From: Frigididesulfovibrio sp031550695
GTDB lineage: Bacteria; Desulfobacterota; Desulfovibrionia; Desulfovibrionales; Desulfovibrionaceae
Reading direction: 5' to 3'
NCBI GenBank assembly: GCA_031550695.1
Contig: JAVBOI010000002.1
Span: 1-64,000, forward strand
Length of the DNA: 64,000 nucleotides
The notes beneath the pieces are model-generated. The model did not search any database, was not told the origin of the DNA, and saw nothing but the letters and a program-made list of their open reading frames with translations. Made by a program: the position numbers and the translations under genes. Below are positions 36,086-44,172 of this stretch, in pieces; the stretch's first letter is position 1, and each line of letters opens with the position of its first letter.

Positions 36086-37630
36086 ATGCGTATTCTTGTG
36101 ATTGACGACAACAGCAACAGCCTGCAAAGCCTCTGCCTTGTGCTCAAGGATCTGGGCCATGAGCCGCGCGGCATGGAAGACCCCGTGGCAGCCCTGGCCG
36201 TGGCCCGCAAGGAGTATTTTCCGCTGATCATCACCGATATCCGCATGCCGGGTTTGAGCGGCCTTGACCTGCTCACGGAGCTGAAAAACGATCCCTTCAC
36301 CCATCCGGGCGATGTAGTGCTCATCACCGGCCACGGCGACATGGCCACGGCCGTGGAAGCCCTGCGCAAAGGCGCCTACGACTACCTGAACAAACCCATC
36401 AACGCCCGCGAGCTTGCGGCCGTGGTGGATCGGGCCGCTGAACACCAGTCCCTGATCATCGAAAACAAGGAACTGCGCGGCAACATCGAGCAGAGGGTAT
36501 CCGAAGCCGCCGCGGACATCAGAAAAGATCTGGAAAGCGCGCGCGAGCGCCTGCGCGAGGTGGAAGGCATCGGCCTTGTCATCGCCGAATCGCCGATCAT
36601 GCTGCAACTGCTGCGCGAAGCCCTGATTCTGCACGGCGATCCCACCGTGTCGGTTCTGATCGAAGGCGAAACCGGAACCGGCAAGGAAGTGCTGGCCCGC
36701 TATGTGCACCACGGTGAATCCGTGGTGGAAACGCCCTTTATGGCCATCAACTGCGCGGCCATCCCGCACGAACTGTTCGAAAGCGAGCTGTTCGGGCATG
36801 AGGCGGGCGCGTTCACGGGCAGCCGGACCGACGGCGCCCCGGGCAAGCTGGAGCAGGCCGGCAAGGGCACCCTGTTTCTTGACGAAGTGGCGGAAATGCC
36901 CCTTTCCCTGCAACCCAAACTGCTGCGCGTACTTGAAGAACGCAGCTTTTACCGGGTGGGCGGCATGAAAAAGCGGGAGTTCGCCGCCCGCATCGTTTGC
37001 GCCGGCAACCGCAATATGACGGAGATGGTGGAAAAGGGCTCTTTTCGCCGGGATCTGTACCACCGCCTCCGGGTGGGGCACTTGCTCATTCCCCCGTTGC
37101 GCGAGCGCTTTACCGATATCCGTCCCCTGGCAGAGCATTTTCTTCTGCGCGAGGCCAAGCGCAAAAAAAAGCTTTTCACCGGCATCGCCCCGGCTACCAT
37201 GGATATTCTGCAAGGCTACCCCTGGCCGGGCAATGTCCGGGAACTGGAAAACACCATGGAACGCGCGGTACTTATGCACGACGGCCCACTTCTGCTTCCC
37301 GGCCACGTGGATTTTCTCTTCCGGGGTGCGCCGCCCGTCTCCCGCGCCGCGAAACCGGATACGCTGGCCGGAGAGGCCGCGGAACCGCAGGGAGTTGTTC
37401 TGGATCTGCGCGATCCGGGCAAGGTCTTCCTGCCGGATCACCCCATACGCCTCGATGACCTGATGGACACGGTGGTAAAGGCCGCCATGCGGCGCTTTGA
37501 CGGGAACAAAACCAAGGCGGCGGACTATCTCGGCATCTCCCGTTTCGCCCTGCACAGGCGCCTGCAACAGATGGGGGAAAACGAGGGCGGGGAAGACCGC
37601 TCAAGAAAGGATGCGAAAATTCTAAATTGA
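36086..37630 (+). CDS. Sigma-54-dependent response regulator (REC-AAA+-Fis)
   Basis: The 514-residue NtrC/LuxO-type activator has a receiver domain (phosphoacceptor Asp51 in IITDIRMPG, Thr81, Lys103). A linker helix follows, then an AAA+ domain with GETGTGKE at 194-201 and the sigma-54 contact loop GAFTGS at 241-246 (consensus GAFTGA), and a C-terminal Fis helix-turn-helix (NKTKAADYLGISRFALHRRL). No kinase is adjacent. A strong sigma-54 promoter lies 140 bases past its stop, an obvious target. AGGTC precedes the ATG. Confidence 0.95.
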   Translation: MRILVIDDNSNSLQSLCLVLKDLGHEPRGMEDPVAALAVARKEYFPLIITDIRMPGLSGLDLLTELKNDPFTHPGDVVLITGHGDMATAVEALRKGAYDYLNKPINARELAAVVDRAAEHQSLIIENKELRGNIEQRVSEAAADIRKDLESARERLREVEGIGLVIAESPIMLQLLREALILHGDPTVSVLIEGETGTGKEVLARYVHHGESVVETPFMAINCAAIPHELFESELFGHEAGAFTGSRTDGAPGKLEQAGKGTLFLDEVAEMPLSLQPKLLRVLEERSFYRVGGMKKREFAARIVCAGNRNMTEMVEKGSFRRDLYHRLRVGHLLIPPLRERFTDIRPLAEHFLLREAKRKKKLFTGIAPATMDILQGYPWPGNVRELENTMERAVLMHDGPLLLPGHVDFLFRGAPPVSRAAKPDTLAGEAAEPQGVVLDLRDPGKVFLPDHPIRLDDLMDTVVKAAMRRFDGNKTKAADYLGISRFALHRRLQQMGENEGGEDRSRKDAKILN

Positions 37631-37683
37631 GCGATTTCGCTCGAAAGTGCGCTTCCGCACGTTTGATTCCGCACCATTCGCAC
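37629..37683. promoter_or_regulatory. Candidate upstream activator sites
   Basis: GAGCGA-TT-TCGCTC (37629-37642) and GTGCG-CTTC-CGCAC (37647-37660) are perfect dyads. TTCCGCAC recurs at 37653 and 37667, with TTCGCAC at 37677. They lie about 90-140 bases before the sigma-54 promoter, the usual distance for enhancer sites of NtrC-type activators. Confidence 0.5.
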
Positions 37684-37769
37684 AACCAGCCAAGTTAATC
37701 AGTGTAAGCCTGTTTTTACAATATAGCGATTTTGCATGATAAAAAATTTCCGCTCTCATTTTGCATTTT

Positions 37770-37785
37770 TGGCACGACAGTTGCT
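37770..37785 (+). promoter_or_regulatory. Sigma-54 (-24/-12) promoter
   Basis: TGGCACG-ACAG-TTGCT matches the sigma-54 consensus TGGCACG-N4-TTGCW at every defined position. GG at 37771-37772 and GC at 37783-37784 have the required 10-base spacing. Transcription should begin near 37796. Confidence 0.88.
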
Positions 37786-37795
37786 TTATAGAAGG

Positions 37796-37955
37796 CAACT
37801 GACGAGGCACGATGCCCCCCCATCACGCCCAACCTTATCCCCCTTGGGTTGCAGTCAGTTACCCCTCCCCAAGTCCGGTCCCTCCCTTTTATGCCGGACA
37901 TACGTGAAGCCCATCTTCACAGAAAAGCCTCTGGCCCCCCCCCAGAGGCTTTTTC
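37796..37955 (+). ncRNA. Putative sigma-54-dependent C-rich small RNA
   Basis: About 160 nt run from the predicted start to an intrinsic terminator. Perfect stems are AACTGAC/GTCAGTT (37797-37803, 37854-37860), GTCCGG/CCGGAC (37873-37878, 37894-37899) and GTGAAG/CTTCAC (37904-37909, 37915-37920). Unpaired or loop segments are C-rich: ACCCCTCCCC at 37861-37870, TCCCTCCC at 37879-37886, and seven C in the terminator loop. Such UCCC tracts can pair with GGAGG ribosome sites, as in other C-rich regulatory RNAs. A 31-codon frame lies inside, so an mRNA role is not excluded. Confidence 0.6.
37812..37907 (+). CDS. Possible 31-residue proline-rich peptide inside the putative RNA
   Basis: An ATG at 37812, four bases after GAGG, opens 31 codons ending TGA. 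The product begins MPPHHAQPYPP and is rich in proline, tyrosine and serine. The frame follows from the C-rich RNA (CCN codons), and its start lies in a small stem, so coding is doubtful. Confidence 0.25.
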   Translation: MPPHHAQPYPPWVAVSYPSPSPVPPFYAGHT

Positions 37956-37960
37956 ATTTT
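37923..37960 (+). terminator. Intrinsic terminator of the putative small RNA
   Basis: AAGCCTCTGG (37925-37934) and CCAGAGGCTT (37942-37951) form a 10-bp stem with a loop of seven C, followed by TTTCATTTTT. Confidence 0.88.
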
Positions 37961-37963
37961 TAT

Positions 37964-38019
37964 CATCCGCATTACGAAAAACGGCGCTTTTTCAGGCGCC
38001 GTTTTTCGTAATGCGGATG
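37964..38019. terminator. Perfect 24-bp palindrome, bidirectional terminator
   Basis: Arms 37964-37987 and 37996-38019 are exact inverses with an 8-base loop. The inner CGGCGC/GCGCCG stem is followed by TTTTT on both strands. It can therefore stop readthrough from the small RNA and end the minus-strand cupin gene. Confidence 0.88.
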
Positions 38020-38030
38020 ACTGGCGCCGC

Positions 38031-38456
38031 TCATTTGTCACCGTACTGCTCGCCGCTGACCGTTTCCATCCAAGAAGCGAGGCTGCCGTCGCTTTCTCCG
38101 GTAAGGGCAATGTGGGTCATGGCGGTGGCCGGCGAGGCCCCGTGCCAGTGCTTGACGCCGGGCGGAAACCAGACCACGTCGCCCGGCCTGATTTCCTCCA
38201 CCGGGCCGCCCCAGATCTGCGCCAGGCCGGAGCCGAACGTGACGATCAGTCGCTGCCCCACGGGATGCGAATGCCAGTCCGTCCTGGCACCGGGCTCAAA
38301 GGTGACATACGCGCCGGCAACGGGAATATCCTTGCTGGCCTCAAACAGGGGATCAATGCGCACGGCTCCGGTAAAATAGCCTTCCGGACTTTTCGCGGAG
38401 GGCCGCGACCCGTTTTTCGACACGATTTGCCCGGCGTTATTCGTTTCTTCGCTCAT
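38031..38456 (-). CDS. Small cupin protein
   Basis: The 141-residue single-domain cupin has motif 1 with His62, His64 and Gln68 (DWHSHPVGQ) and motif 2 with His103 (PPGVKHWHGA). This metal set and size match a cupin family that includes manganese-dependent hydroxynitrile lyases and many proteins of unknown role. The actual reaction here is unknown. It is transcribed alone toward the palindromic terminator, with GGAG about eight bases before its ATG. Confidence 0.85.
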   Translation of the reverse strand: MSEETNNAGQIVSKNGSRPSAKSPEGYFTGAVRIDPLFEASKDIPVAGAYVTFEPGARTDWHSHPVGQRLIVTFGSGLAQIWGGPVEEIRPGDVVWFPPGVKHWHGASPATAMTHIALTGESDGSLASWMETVSGEQYGDK

Positions 38457-38744
38457 CGCCCTGTCTCCGGTAATTTTTTGCGTTGTCCGCGTTTACCCGC
38501 TTATACTGACTGTACCACGGTTGCGGGCGCATACCAAGCCGCCTTGCCGGCATTGGCCGCACCGGCCTTTGCGCCATTTCTTTTCACGATTGCGAAACGC
38601 ATTGGCTTCCCGCGCGGAAGAAGGTATATCTGGTGGCGGCGAAAAAGGGGCTCTCAGCATTCAACCCTGCTTGCAGCATTTGCAAAAGGTTCACAACGCC
38701 TCATTCGCGGAACCATTCCGCGCCGAACACGGGGAGAAACCGGC

Positions 38745-39452
38745 ATGAACGCCGGCCGAAAAGCCATAGCGGCGCTTATCGTCGCCTTTGCCGTCATCGT
38801 GGCGGCTATCATGCCGCCCGGCATTGCGGCGGCGGCCGTGGCGAATCTTACCCCGGCGCAGGAGGCCCGCCTGGCGGCGGAGGCTTCCTTGCGCTCCGCC
38901 CGCCTGCAAACCGAGCTGCCCGCCGATGCCGGCAAGGAAAAGTACCAACCGGAAAAATCACTATCCCTGGATCTTTCGCCTGAAACCGCCAGGGTGATAC
39001 TCTGGGTTGCCCTGGCCTGCATTGCCTTCATCATTCTCAAGACCTTTAGGGACAATGTATGGAGTTCCAGCCGCTCGCGCCGCTTTGCATACGCGGAAGA
39101 TGAAGAGCAAGCGCCGGCGGGCGTTGCCGCGCGCCTGGACAAGGCCCAGGGAGAAGCCGACGAACTGGCCCGCCTTGGAAGCTTTGCCGAGGCCATGCAC
39201 GTTCTGCTGCTGCGCAGCGTGAGCGAACTGCGGCTTCGTCTGAGCGTGTCCATAGCCGTTTCTTTGACCAGCCGCGAAATTTTGCGGCGTTTGGCCCTGG
39301 CCCCGGCGGAGCGTTCGCATTTTGCCGACATTATCGCCTCGGTGGAGATATCGTACTTTGGGGCTCACCAGCCGGACGAGGCGGACTACCTGCGCTGCCG
39401 GCACAGTTTTGAGGCCTTGAGCGCCGCCCTGCGCCGGGAGGAAGGACTATGA
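38745..39452 (+). CDS. DUF4129-domain membrane protein
   Basis: First gene of the MoxR-type operon. The 235-residue product has an N-terminal signal or anchor (residues 7-30), a second membrane segment near 80-98, and a cytoplasmic C-terminal domain resembling DUF4129 (LARLGSFAEAMHVLLLRSVSELR). The function of the family is unknown. The start MNAGRK is preceded by GGGGAG; sequence further upstream in the frame is not conserved-looking. Its stop overlaps the next start (ATGA). Confidence 0.75.
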   Translation: MNAGRKAIAALIVAFAVIVAAIMPPGIAAAAVANLTPAQEARLAAEASLRSARLQTELPADAGKEKYQPEKSLSLDLSPETARVILWVALACIAFIILKTFRDNVWSSSRSRRFAYAEDEEQAPAGVAARLDKAQGEADELARLGSFAEAMHVLLLRSVSELRLRLSVSIAVSLTSREILRRLALAPAERSHFADIIASVEISYFGAHQPDEADYLRCRHSFEALSAALRREEGL

Positions 39453-40705
39453 GCAAAGGCCCCTTTTCCGGCCCGGCCCTGATCCTGCTTCTGGCCTGCG
39501 CTGTGGCCCTGTTCGCCGCCTCAGTCCTGCTGGAGGGCCACGGCGGGGATGCCGCCGGCGGAAACAGAGCCGGCCCGGGCGCCTACTCCGTTTCCTCCCT
39601 CGGCTATGCCGGCTTTTACGATACCCTGCGCCGCCTGGAGCGCCCGGTCGTGCGCAGCGCGGGCAGAGCCAGGGCCACCGCCGGGCAACGCGGCCTTCTG
39701 ATCGTGGCCGAGCCGGATATCTTCGGCCTGCCTTCCGAGTATATCGCCTCGCTCGCGAACATGCCCCGGTTGCTTCTGGTTCTGCCCAAACGGGTGTGGG
39801 AGCGGGACCCGGCCCGGCTGGAATGGATCGCCAAGGCGCTTCCCGTTCCCGTTGAATACGCGCAGCAGACTCTGGCCCTGGTGGCCGGGGATGGCGCCAT
39901 AGCGCGCGGCGACTGGCCGGCCGCCTGGAAAACCAATGAGTTGGGCGTCACGCCTTCCGGAACGGGCTGGGTGCAACTGGCGCGCTCCAAAGACATGCGT
40001 CCCGTGGTGGGCAACGACGACGGCATGCTGGTGGGCGAGATGCGCCACGGGGACAGCATCGTCTGGGTTCTGTCCGACCCGGACGTCATGGCCAACCACG
40101 GCCTTGGCAAAGGCGACAACGCGGCCTTCATGGTCGCGCTCGCGGACAGGCTCGGCAGCCTGGACAACAGCGGCGACAACGGCCCAATCGTCTTTGACGA
40201 AACCGTGCACGGTTTTCAGGAGGCCGAAAGCTCCCCGGTGGCGCTTTTATTCCGGTTTCCCTTTTCCATCGTCACCGCGCTCTTGTGCGTGGCCGCCCTG
40301 TTGTTCGCCCGCGCCGGAGCCAGCCGTTTCGGCGCGCCGCGCACGCCCCCGCCGGAAACCGATTTCGGCAAAAGCCAGCTCATCGGCAACGGGGCGCGCC
40401 TGCTCGACTATGCCGGACACCACGCCCTGGTGCTCGATCGCTACGCGCGCATGACCGTGCGTGCCGTTGCCGTTGCCCTGCACGCGCCCCCCGGCCTTGC
40501 GGAAGACGAACTCTTACGCTGGCTCGACCGCGTGGGCAAAGCGCGCGGGGTAAAAGACTCCTGCGCGGACATACTGCATACCGTTGACACCATTATTGCC
40601 GGCGACGCGAAAAACCTGTCCGGGTTGTTCGCATGCGCCCGGAACATCCATCGCTGGAAGGGAGAACTGCTGCATGGAACTTCAGCACATCGGCGCGCTC
40701 GTTAG
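39449..40705 (+). CDS. DUF4350-domain membrane protein
   Basis: The 418-residue product has an N-terminal membrane anchor (about 9-27), a periplasmic globular part with SLGYAGFYDTLRRLERPV and IVWVLSDPDVMANHGLGKGDNAAF, and a second membrane segment near 270-288. The pattern matches DUF4350 proteins, which occur beside MoxR and DUF58 genes. The role is unknown. Its ATG overlaps the previous stop, and its end overlaps the MoxR gene by 32 bases. Confidence 0.75.
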   Translation: MSKGPFSGPALILLLACAVALFAASVLLEGHGGDAAGGNRAGPGAYSVSSLGYAGFYDTLRRLERPVVRSAGRARATAGQRGLLIVAEPDIFGLPSEYIASLANMPRLLLVLPKRVWERDPARLEWIAKALPVPVEYAQQTLALVAGDGAIARGDWPAAWKTNELGVTPSGTGWVQLARSKDMRPVVGNDDGMLVGEMRHGDSIVWVLSDPDVMANHGLGKGDNAAFMVALADRLGSLDNSGDNGPIVFDETVHGFQEAESSPVALLFRFPFSIVTALLCVAALLFARAGASRFGAPRTPPPETDFGKSQLIGNGARLLDYAGHHALVLDRYARMTVRAVAVALHAPPGLAEDELLRWLDRVGKARGVKDSCADILHTVDTIIAGDAKNLSGLFACARNIHRWKGELLHGTSAHRRAR

Positions 40706-41630
40706 CGCCATCAGGCGGGAAGTGGGCAAGGCCATCATCGGCCAGGAAGAAACCATAGAGCTCATGCTCACCAGCCTTTTGTGCGGCGGGCACGTGCTTC
40801 TGGAAGGCGTGCCCGGCACGGGCAAGACCTTTCTGGTGCAGTCTTTCGCGGTCTGCCTCGACCTTCAGTTCGGCCGCATTCAGTTCACGCCGGACATGAT
40901 GCCCGGCGACGTGCTGGGAACCAACCTGTTCAACTTCCAGACCAATACCTTTGTGCTCACCCAAGGGCCCATCTTCACGCAGATACTGCTGGCGGACGAA
41001 ATCAACCGCACCCCGCCCAAAACCCAGGCCGCCCTTTTGCAGGCCATGAACGAGCGCTCGGTCACCATTGACAGACAGACCTACGCCCTGGGCGACGAAT
41101 TCATGGTGGCGGCCACCCAGAACCCCATTGAGCAGCAGGGCACTTACCCCCTGCCGGAAGCCCAGTTGGACCGCTTTCTGTTCAAGATCCTGATGGACTA
41201 CCCCAGCCGGGAGGAAGAACTGGAAATCGTCGCGCGGCACGGCCACCACTCCGCCATGCCCAATGTGGCCAATTTCGCCATCCGGCCCGTGGTCAGCGCG
41301 CAAGAGCTGGCCGAGGCCCGCGATCTTACGGCCCGCATCCGGCTCACGGAACCGCTGGTGGAATACATTGTGGATATCATCCGGGCCACCCGCCAGCATC
41401 CGGCCATTGAAACCGGGGCCTCCTCCCGCGCCGCCACCATGATGGCCGCCGCTTCCCGCGCTTACGCGGCCGTATGCGGGCGCGATTTCGTCATCCCGGA
41501 CGACATCAAACGCCTGGCCCTGCCCCTGCTGCGGCACCGCATCGTCATGACCCCGACCTCGGACATTGAAGGCATAAGCAGCGATCAGGCTCTGCGCGAC
41601 ATCGTGGATCAAACGGCGGCGCCGCGATGA
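40674..41630 (+). CDS. MoxR-family AAA+ ATPase
   Basis: The 318-residue chaperone-like ATPase has Walker A GVPGTGKT, Walker B ILLADEINRTPPKTQAALLQAM, and the sensor region MVAATQNPIEQQGTYPLPEAQLDRFLFK, all typical of MoxR. MoxR proteins help assemble or activate partner complexes, often with DUF58 or VWA proteins. The start MELQHI follows GAAGGGAG. The DUF58 gene overlaps its stop by four bases. Confidence 0.95.
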   Translation: MELQHIGALVSAIRREVGKAIIGQEETIELMLTSLLCGGHVLLEGVPGTGKTFLVQSFAVCLDLQFGRIQFTPDMMPGDVLGTNLFNFQTNTFVLTQGPIFTQILLADEINRTPPKTQAALLQAMNERSVTIDRQTYALGDEFMVAATQNPIEQQGTYPLPEAQLDRFLFKILMDYPSREEELEIVARHGHHSAMPNVANFAIRPVVSAQELAEARDLTARIRLTEPLVEYIVDIIRATRQHPAIETGASSRAATMMAAASRAYAAVCGRDFVIPDDIKRLALPLLRHRIVMTPTSDIEGISSDQALRDIVDQTAAPR

Positions 41631-43012
41631 CCCAGGCGGCGCTGCAGGCAACGCCCCCGGCCAGGGCGGAGGCGGCGGAACCGGAAGCCCGGCCGCGCCA
41701 CTCGCTGTACCCCACGCGCAGGGCGGTGTTTCTGTTCGCGCTTTCCGTGCCGCTGGCGCTTCTGATCGTCTGCTTCAGGGACGAGGCCTGGCGCTTTTCC
41801 CTCTATTTTCCGGGCCTGGCCCTGGCCCTGATGGCGGCCGACCTGAGCATGCTTCTGCCGGGCCGCCGTCTGGACTGTGAGGTGAGCCAGCCCGGCCGGC
41901 TGTATGTCGGGCAGGCCGGCGAGGTCCGGCTGCGCCTGTCCGGGCGGGGATATTCGCGCCCGCTTGCCATGACGGCCATGCTGGAACAAAACGGCGACGC
42001 CGACCCGCCGGCCGCCGTGTCCGCAACCATGAGGGACGGGCAGCTGGATTTCGCCCTGCCCGTCATGCCCCGCCGGCGCGGGCGGGTGGAGACCCTGGCC
42101 GCGTGGCTGCGCTGGCGCGGGCCGCTGGGGCTGATCGAAATCCGCCGCCGGCAGCCTGTGGAAAAACGCATTGACGTTGTGCCGAACATCCAGGGCATCC
42201 ACGAGGAAGCCCTGCGCTTTTTCACCCACGACGCCGCCATCGGCCTGAAAAGCCAGCGCCTGAAAGGGGAAGGCACGGAATTCGACACTCTGTGCGACTA
42301 TGCCCGGGGCATGGACAACCGCTTTATCGACTGGAAGCGATCGGCCCGGCACAGAAAGCTGTTGTGCAAGGAGTTCCGCCAGGAGCGCAACCACCAGATC
42401 GTGCTCGGCTTTGACACCGGCCATTTGATGCTGGAGCCCGTGGACGGCCTGCCCCGGCTGGATCACGCCATCAAGGCCGGCCTGCTGCTGGGCTGGATAT
42501 CGCTGCGCAACGGCGATTTTGTGGGCGGGTGCGGCTTTGACGCCCTTTTCAGAAATTTTATCAAACCGGGCCGCGGCATGCCGTACTTCACCCAGGTGCA
42601 ACGGTTTACCGCCGGCCTCGCCTACACCAACGAAGAAAGCAACTTCACCCTTGGCCTGGCCGAACTCAACGCCCGGCTTCAGCGCCGCGCCCTGATCATT
42701 CTGTTCACGGAGTTCATTGACACCATTTCCGCCGAGCTTTTGCTGGAAAGCCTGCAACTGCTGGTCAGGCGGCACGTGGTTGTTTTCGTCACCATGCGCG
42801 ACCCCTTTCTGACCCGCCTGCAAACCGCCGCGCCGGATACCTTTTTCAACGCGGCCGAAGCGGTGCTGGCCGGCGATTTTCTGCGCGAGCGCTCCATCGT
42901 GCTGGAGCGGGTGGCCAGGCTGGGCGTGCACTGCCTTGACGTGCCGGCAAAGGAAGTATCGTCGGCCGTGCTGAACCGCTACCTGTTCATCAAGCAAAGG
43001 GGACTGTTATGA
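41627..43012 (+). CDS. DUF58-domain protein
   Basis: The 461-residue product has two N-terminal membrane segments (about 27-62) and the DUF58 signature DYARGMDNRFIDWKRSARHRKLLCKEF around residue 225. A VWA-like region follows (HQIVLGFDTGHLM, ALIILFTEFIDTI). DUF58 proteins are standard partners of MoxR. Start and stop overlap both neighbours by ATGA, so translation is coupled through the operon. Confidence 0.92.
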   Translation: MTQAALQATPPARAEAAEPEARPRHSLYPTRRAVFLFALSVPLALLIVCFRDEAWRFSLYFPGLALALMAADLSMLLPGRRLDCEVSQPGRLYVGQAGEVRLRLSGRGYSRPLAMTAMLEQNGDADPPAAVSATMRDGQLDFALPVMPRRRGRVETLAAWLRWRGPLGLIEIRRRQPVEKRIDVVPNIQGIHEEALRFFTHDAAIGLKSQRLKGEGTEFDTLCDYARGMDNRFIDWKRSARHRKLLCKEFRQERNHQIVLGFDTGHLMLEPVDGLPRLDHAIKAGLLLGWISLRNGDFVGGCGFDALFRNFIKPGRGMPYFTQVQRFTAGLAYTNEESNFTLGLAELNARLQRRALIILFTEFIDTISAELLLESLQLLVRRHVVVFVTMRDPFLTRLQTAAPDTFFNAAEAVLAGDFLRERSIVLERVARLGVHCLDVPAKEVSSAVLNRYLFIKQRGLL

Positions 43013-44172
43013 CGCCGGACAGCGACGCGCCGCAAAAGCCCTTTGCCGCTGCCGTGGCCGACTGGCCGGCAAGGGTGTTGCGTGAACCCCGCCCTCCCGC
43101 CGGCAACGGCCCCGACGAGCGGAGAAGAAACCATATCGGCCCGGCCGGGGAAGCGGAGCGCGCCCTGGTGCTGCGCAGCGCGGAATTCCGCAAGGGGCGC
43201 GAAGAAGCCTGGCAACAGCTGGACCGACTGGTGGGCCGTATGGAAGCCGGCGGCATCGGTACCCTTTCCGCCGGGGAAGTACAGCAGCTTCCCCTGCTGT
43301 ACCGGGCGGCCATATCCTCGCTGTCCGTGGCCAGGGCCATTGCCCTTGACCGCAACCTGCTGCTGTATCTCGAACACCTGTCCTTGCGCGCCTACCTTGC
43401 GGTATACGGCCCGCGCGTCGGCGTTCTGGCAAGCCTGGGGGAATTTTTCCGGCAGGGCTTTCCCCGCGCCGTCCGGGCCATGGGCAAGCACCTGGCCGTG
43501 GCCACGGCGGTGCTGATCATCGGGATCATAGCGGGCTACATGCTGGTGCAGGCCGACATGGACTATTTTCACACCCTGGTGCCGGACGCTCTGGCCGGCG
43601 GTCGAGGGCCGGGCAGCACGGCCGAGGACCTTCGGACAAGGGAGTTGTTCGCCCCCTGGCCCGGCTTTGTTGAAACCTTCATTGTGTTCGCCAATTCTTT
43701 GTTTCGCCACAATACCATGGTCGGCATCCTCTGCTTCGGGCTGGGTTTTGCCCTGGGGCTTCCCACCCTGCTGCTGCTGGCTTACCAGGGCGTGGTGCTC
43801 GGCGCGTTTGTCGCCCTGCACGCCGCGCGCGGCCTGAGCGTGGATTTCATAGGCTGGCTTTCCATTCACGGCGTCACCGAGATTCTGGCCATCCTGCTCT
43901 GCGCGGCCGCCGGCCTTCGGGTGGCGGAAACGATCGTCTTTCCCGGCAACTTTCCCCGCCTCGAAAGCCTGGCGCGGCATGGCCGGCAGGCGGCCGGCGC
44001 GGCCGCCGGTTCCGTGCCGCTGTTTTTCGCGGCCGGCCTGCTGGAAGGCGGTTTCCGGCAACTTATCAATAACACTCCCGGCCGTTACCTGTTCGCCGCG
44101 GCCACGGCCGCGCTGTGGACAGCCTATTTTCTGCGCGCCGGAAGGACAAAAGACCATGGCCATACGCCCTGA
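43009..44172 (+). CDS. SpoIIM/DUF95-like integral membrane protein
   Basis: The 387-residue product has an N-terminal cytoplasmic region of about 160 residues and several membrane segments, with TFIVFANSLFRHNTMVGILCFGLGFALG and SIHGVTEILAILLCAAAGLRVAE. These match the stage II sporulation protein M fold, found in many non-sporulating bacteria next to MoxR genes. It has no link to sporulation here. It overlaps its neighbours by 4 and 17 bases. Confidence 0.85.
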   Translation: MTPDSDAPQKPFAAAVADWPARVLREPRPPAGNGPDERRRNHIGPAGEAERALVLRSAEFRKGREEAWQQLDRLVGRMEAGGIGTLSAGEVQQLPLLYRAAISSLSVARAIALDRNLLLYLEHLSLRAYLAVYGPRVGVLASLGEFFRQGFPRAVRAMGKHLAVATAVLIIGIIAGYMLVQADMDYFHTLVPDALAGGRGPGSTAEDLRTRELFAPWPGFVETFIVFANSLFRHNTMVGILCFGLGFALGLPTLLLLAYQGVVLGAFVALHAARGLSVDFIGWLSIHGVTEILAILLCAAAGLRVAETIVFPGNFPRLESLARHGRQAAGAAAGSVPLFFAAGLLEGGFRQLINNTPGRYLFAAATAALWTAYFLRAGRTKDHGHTP

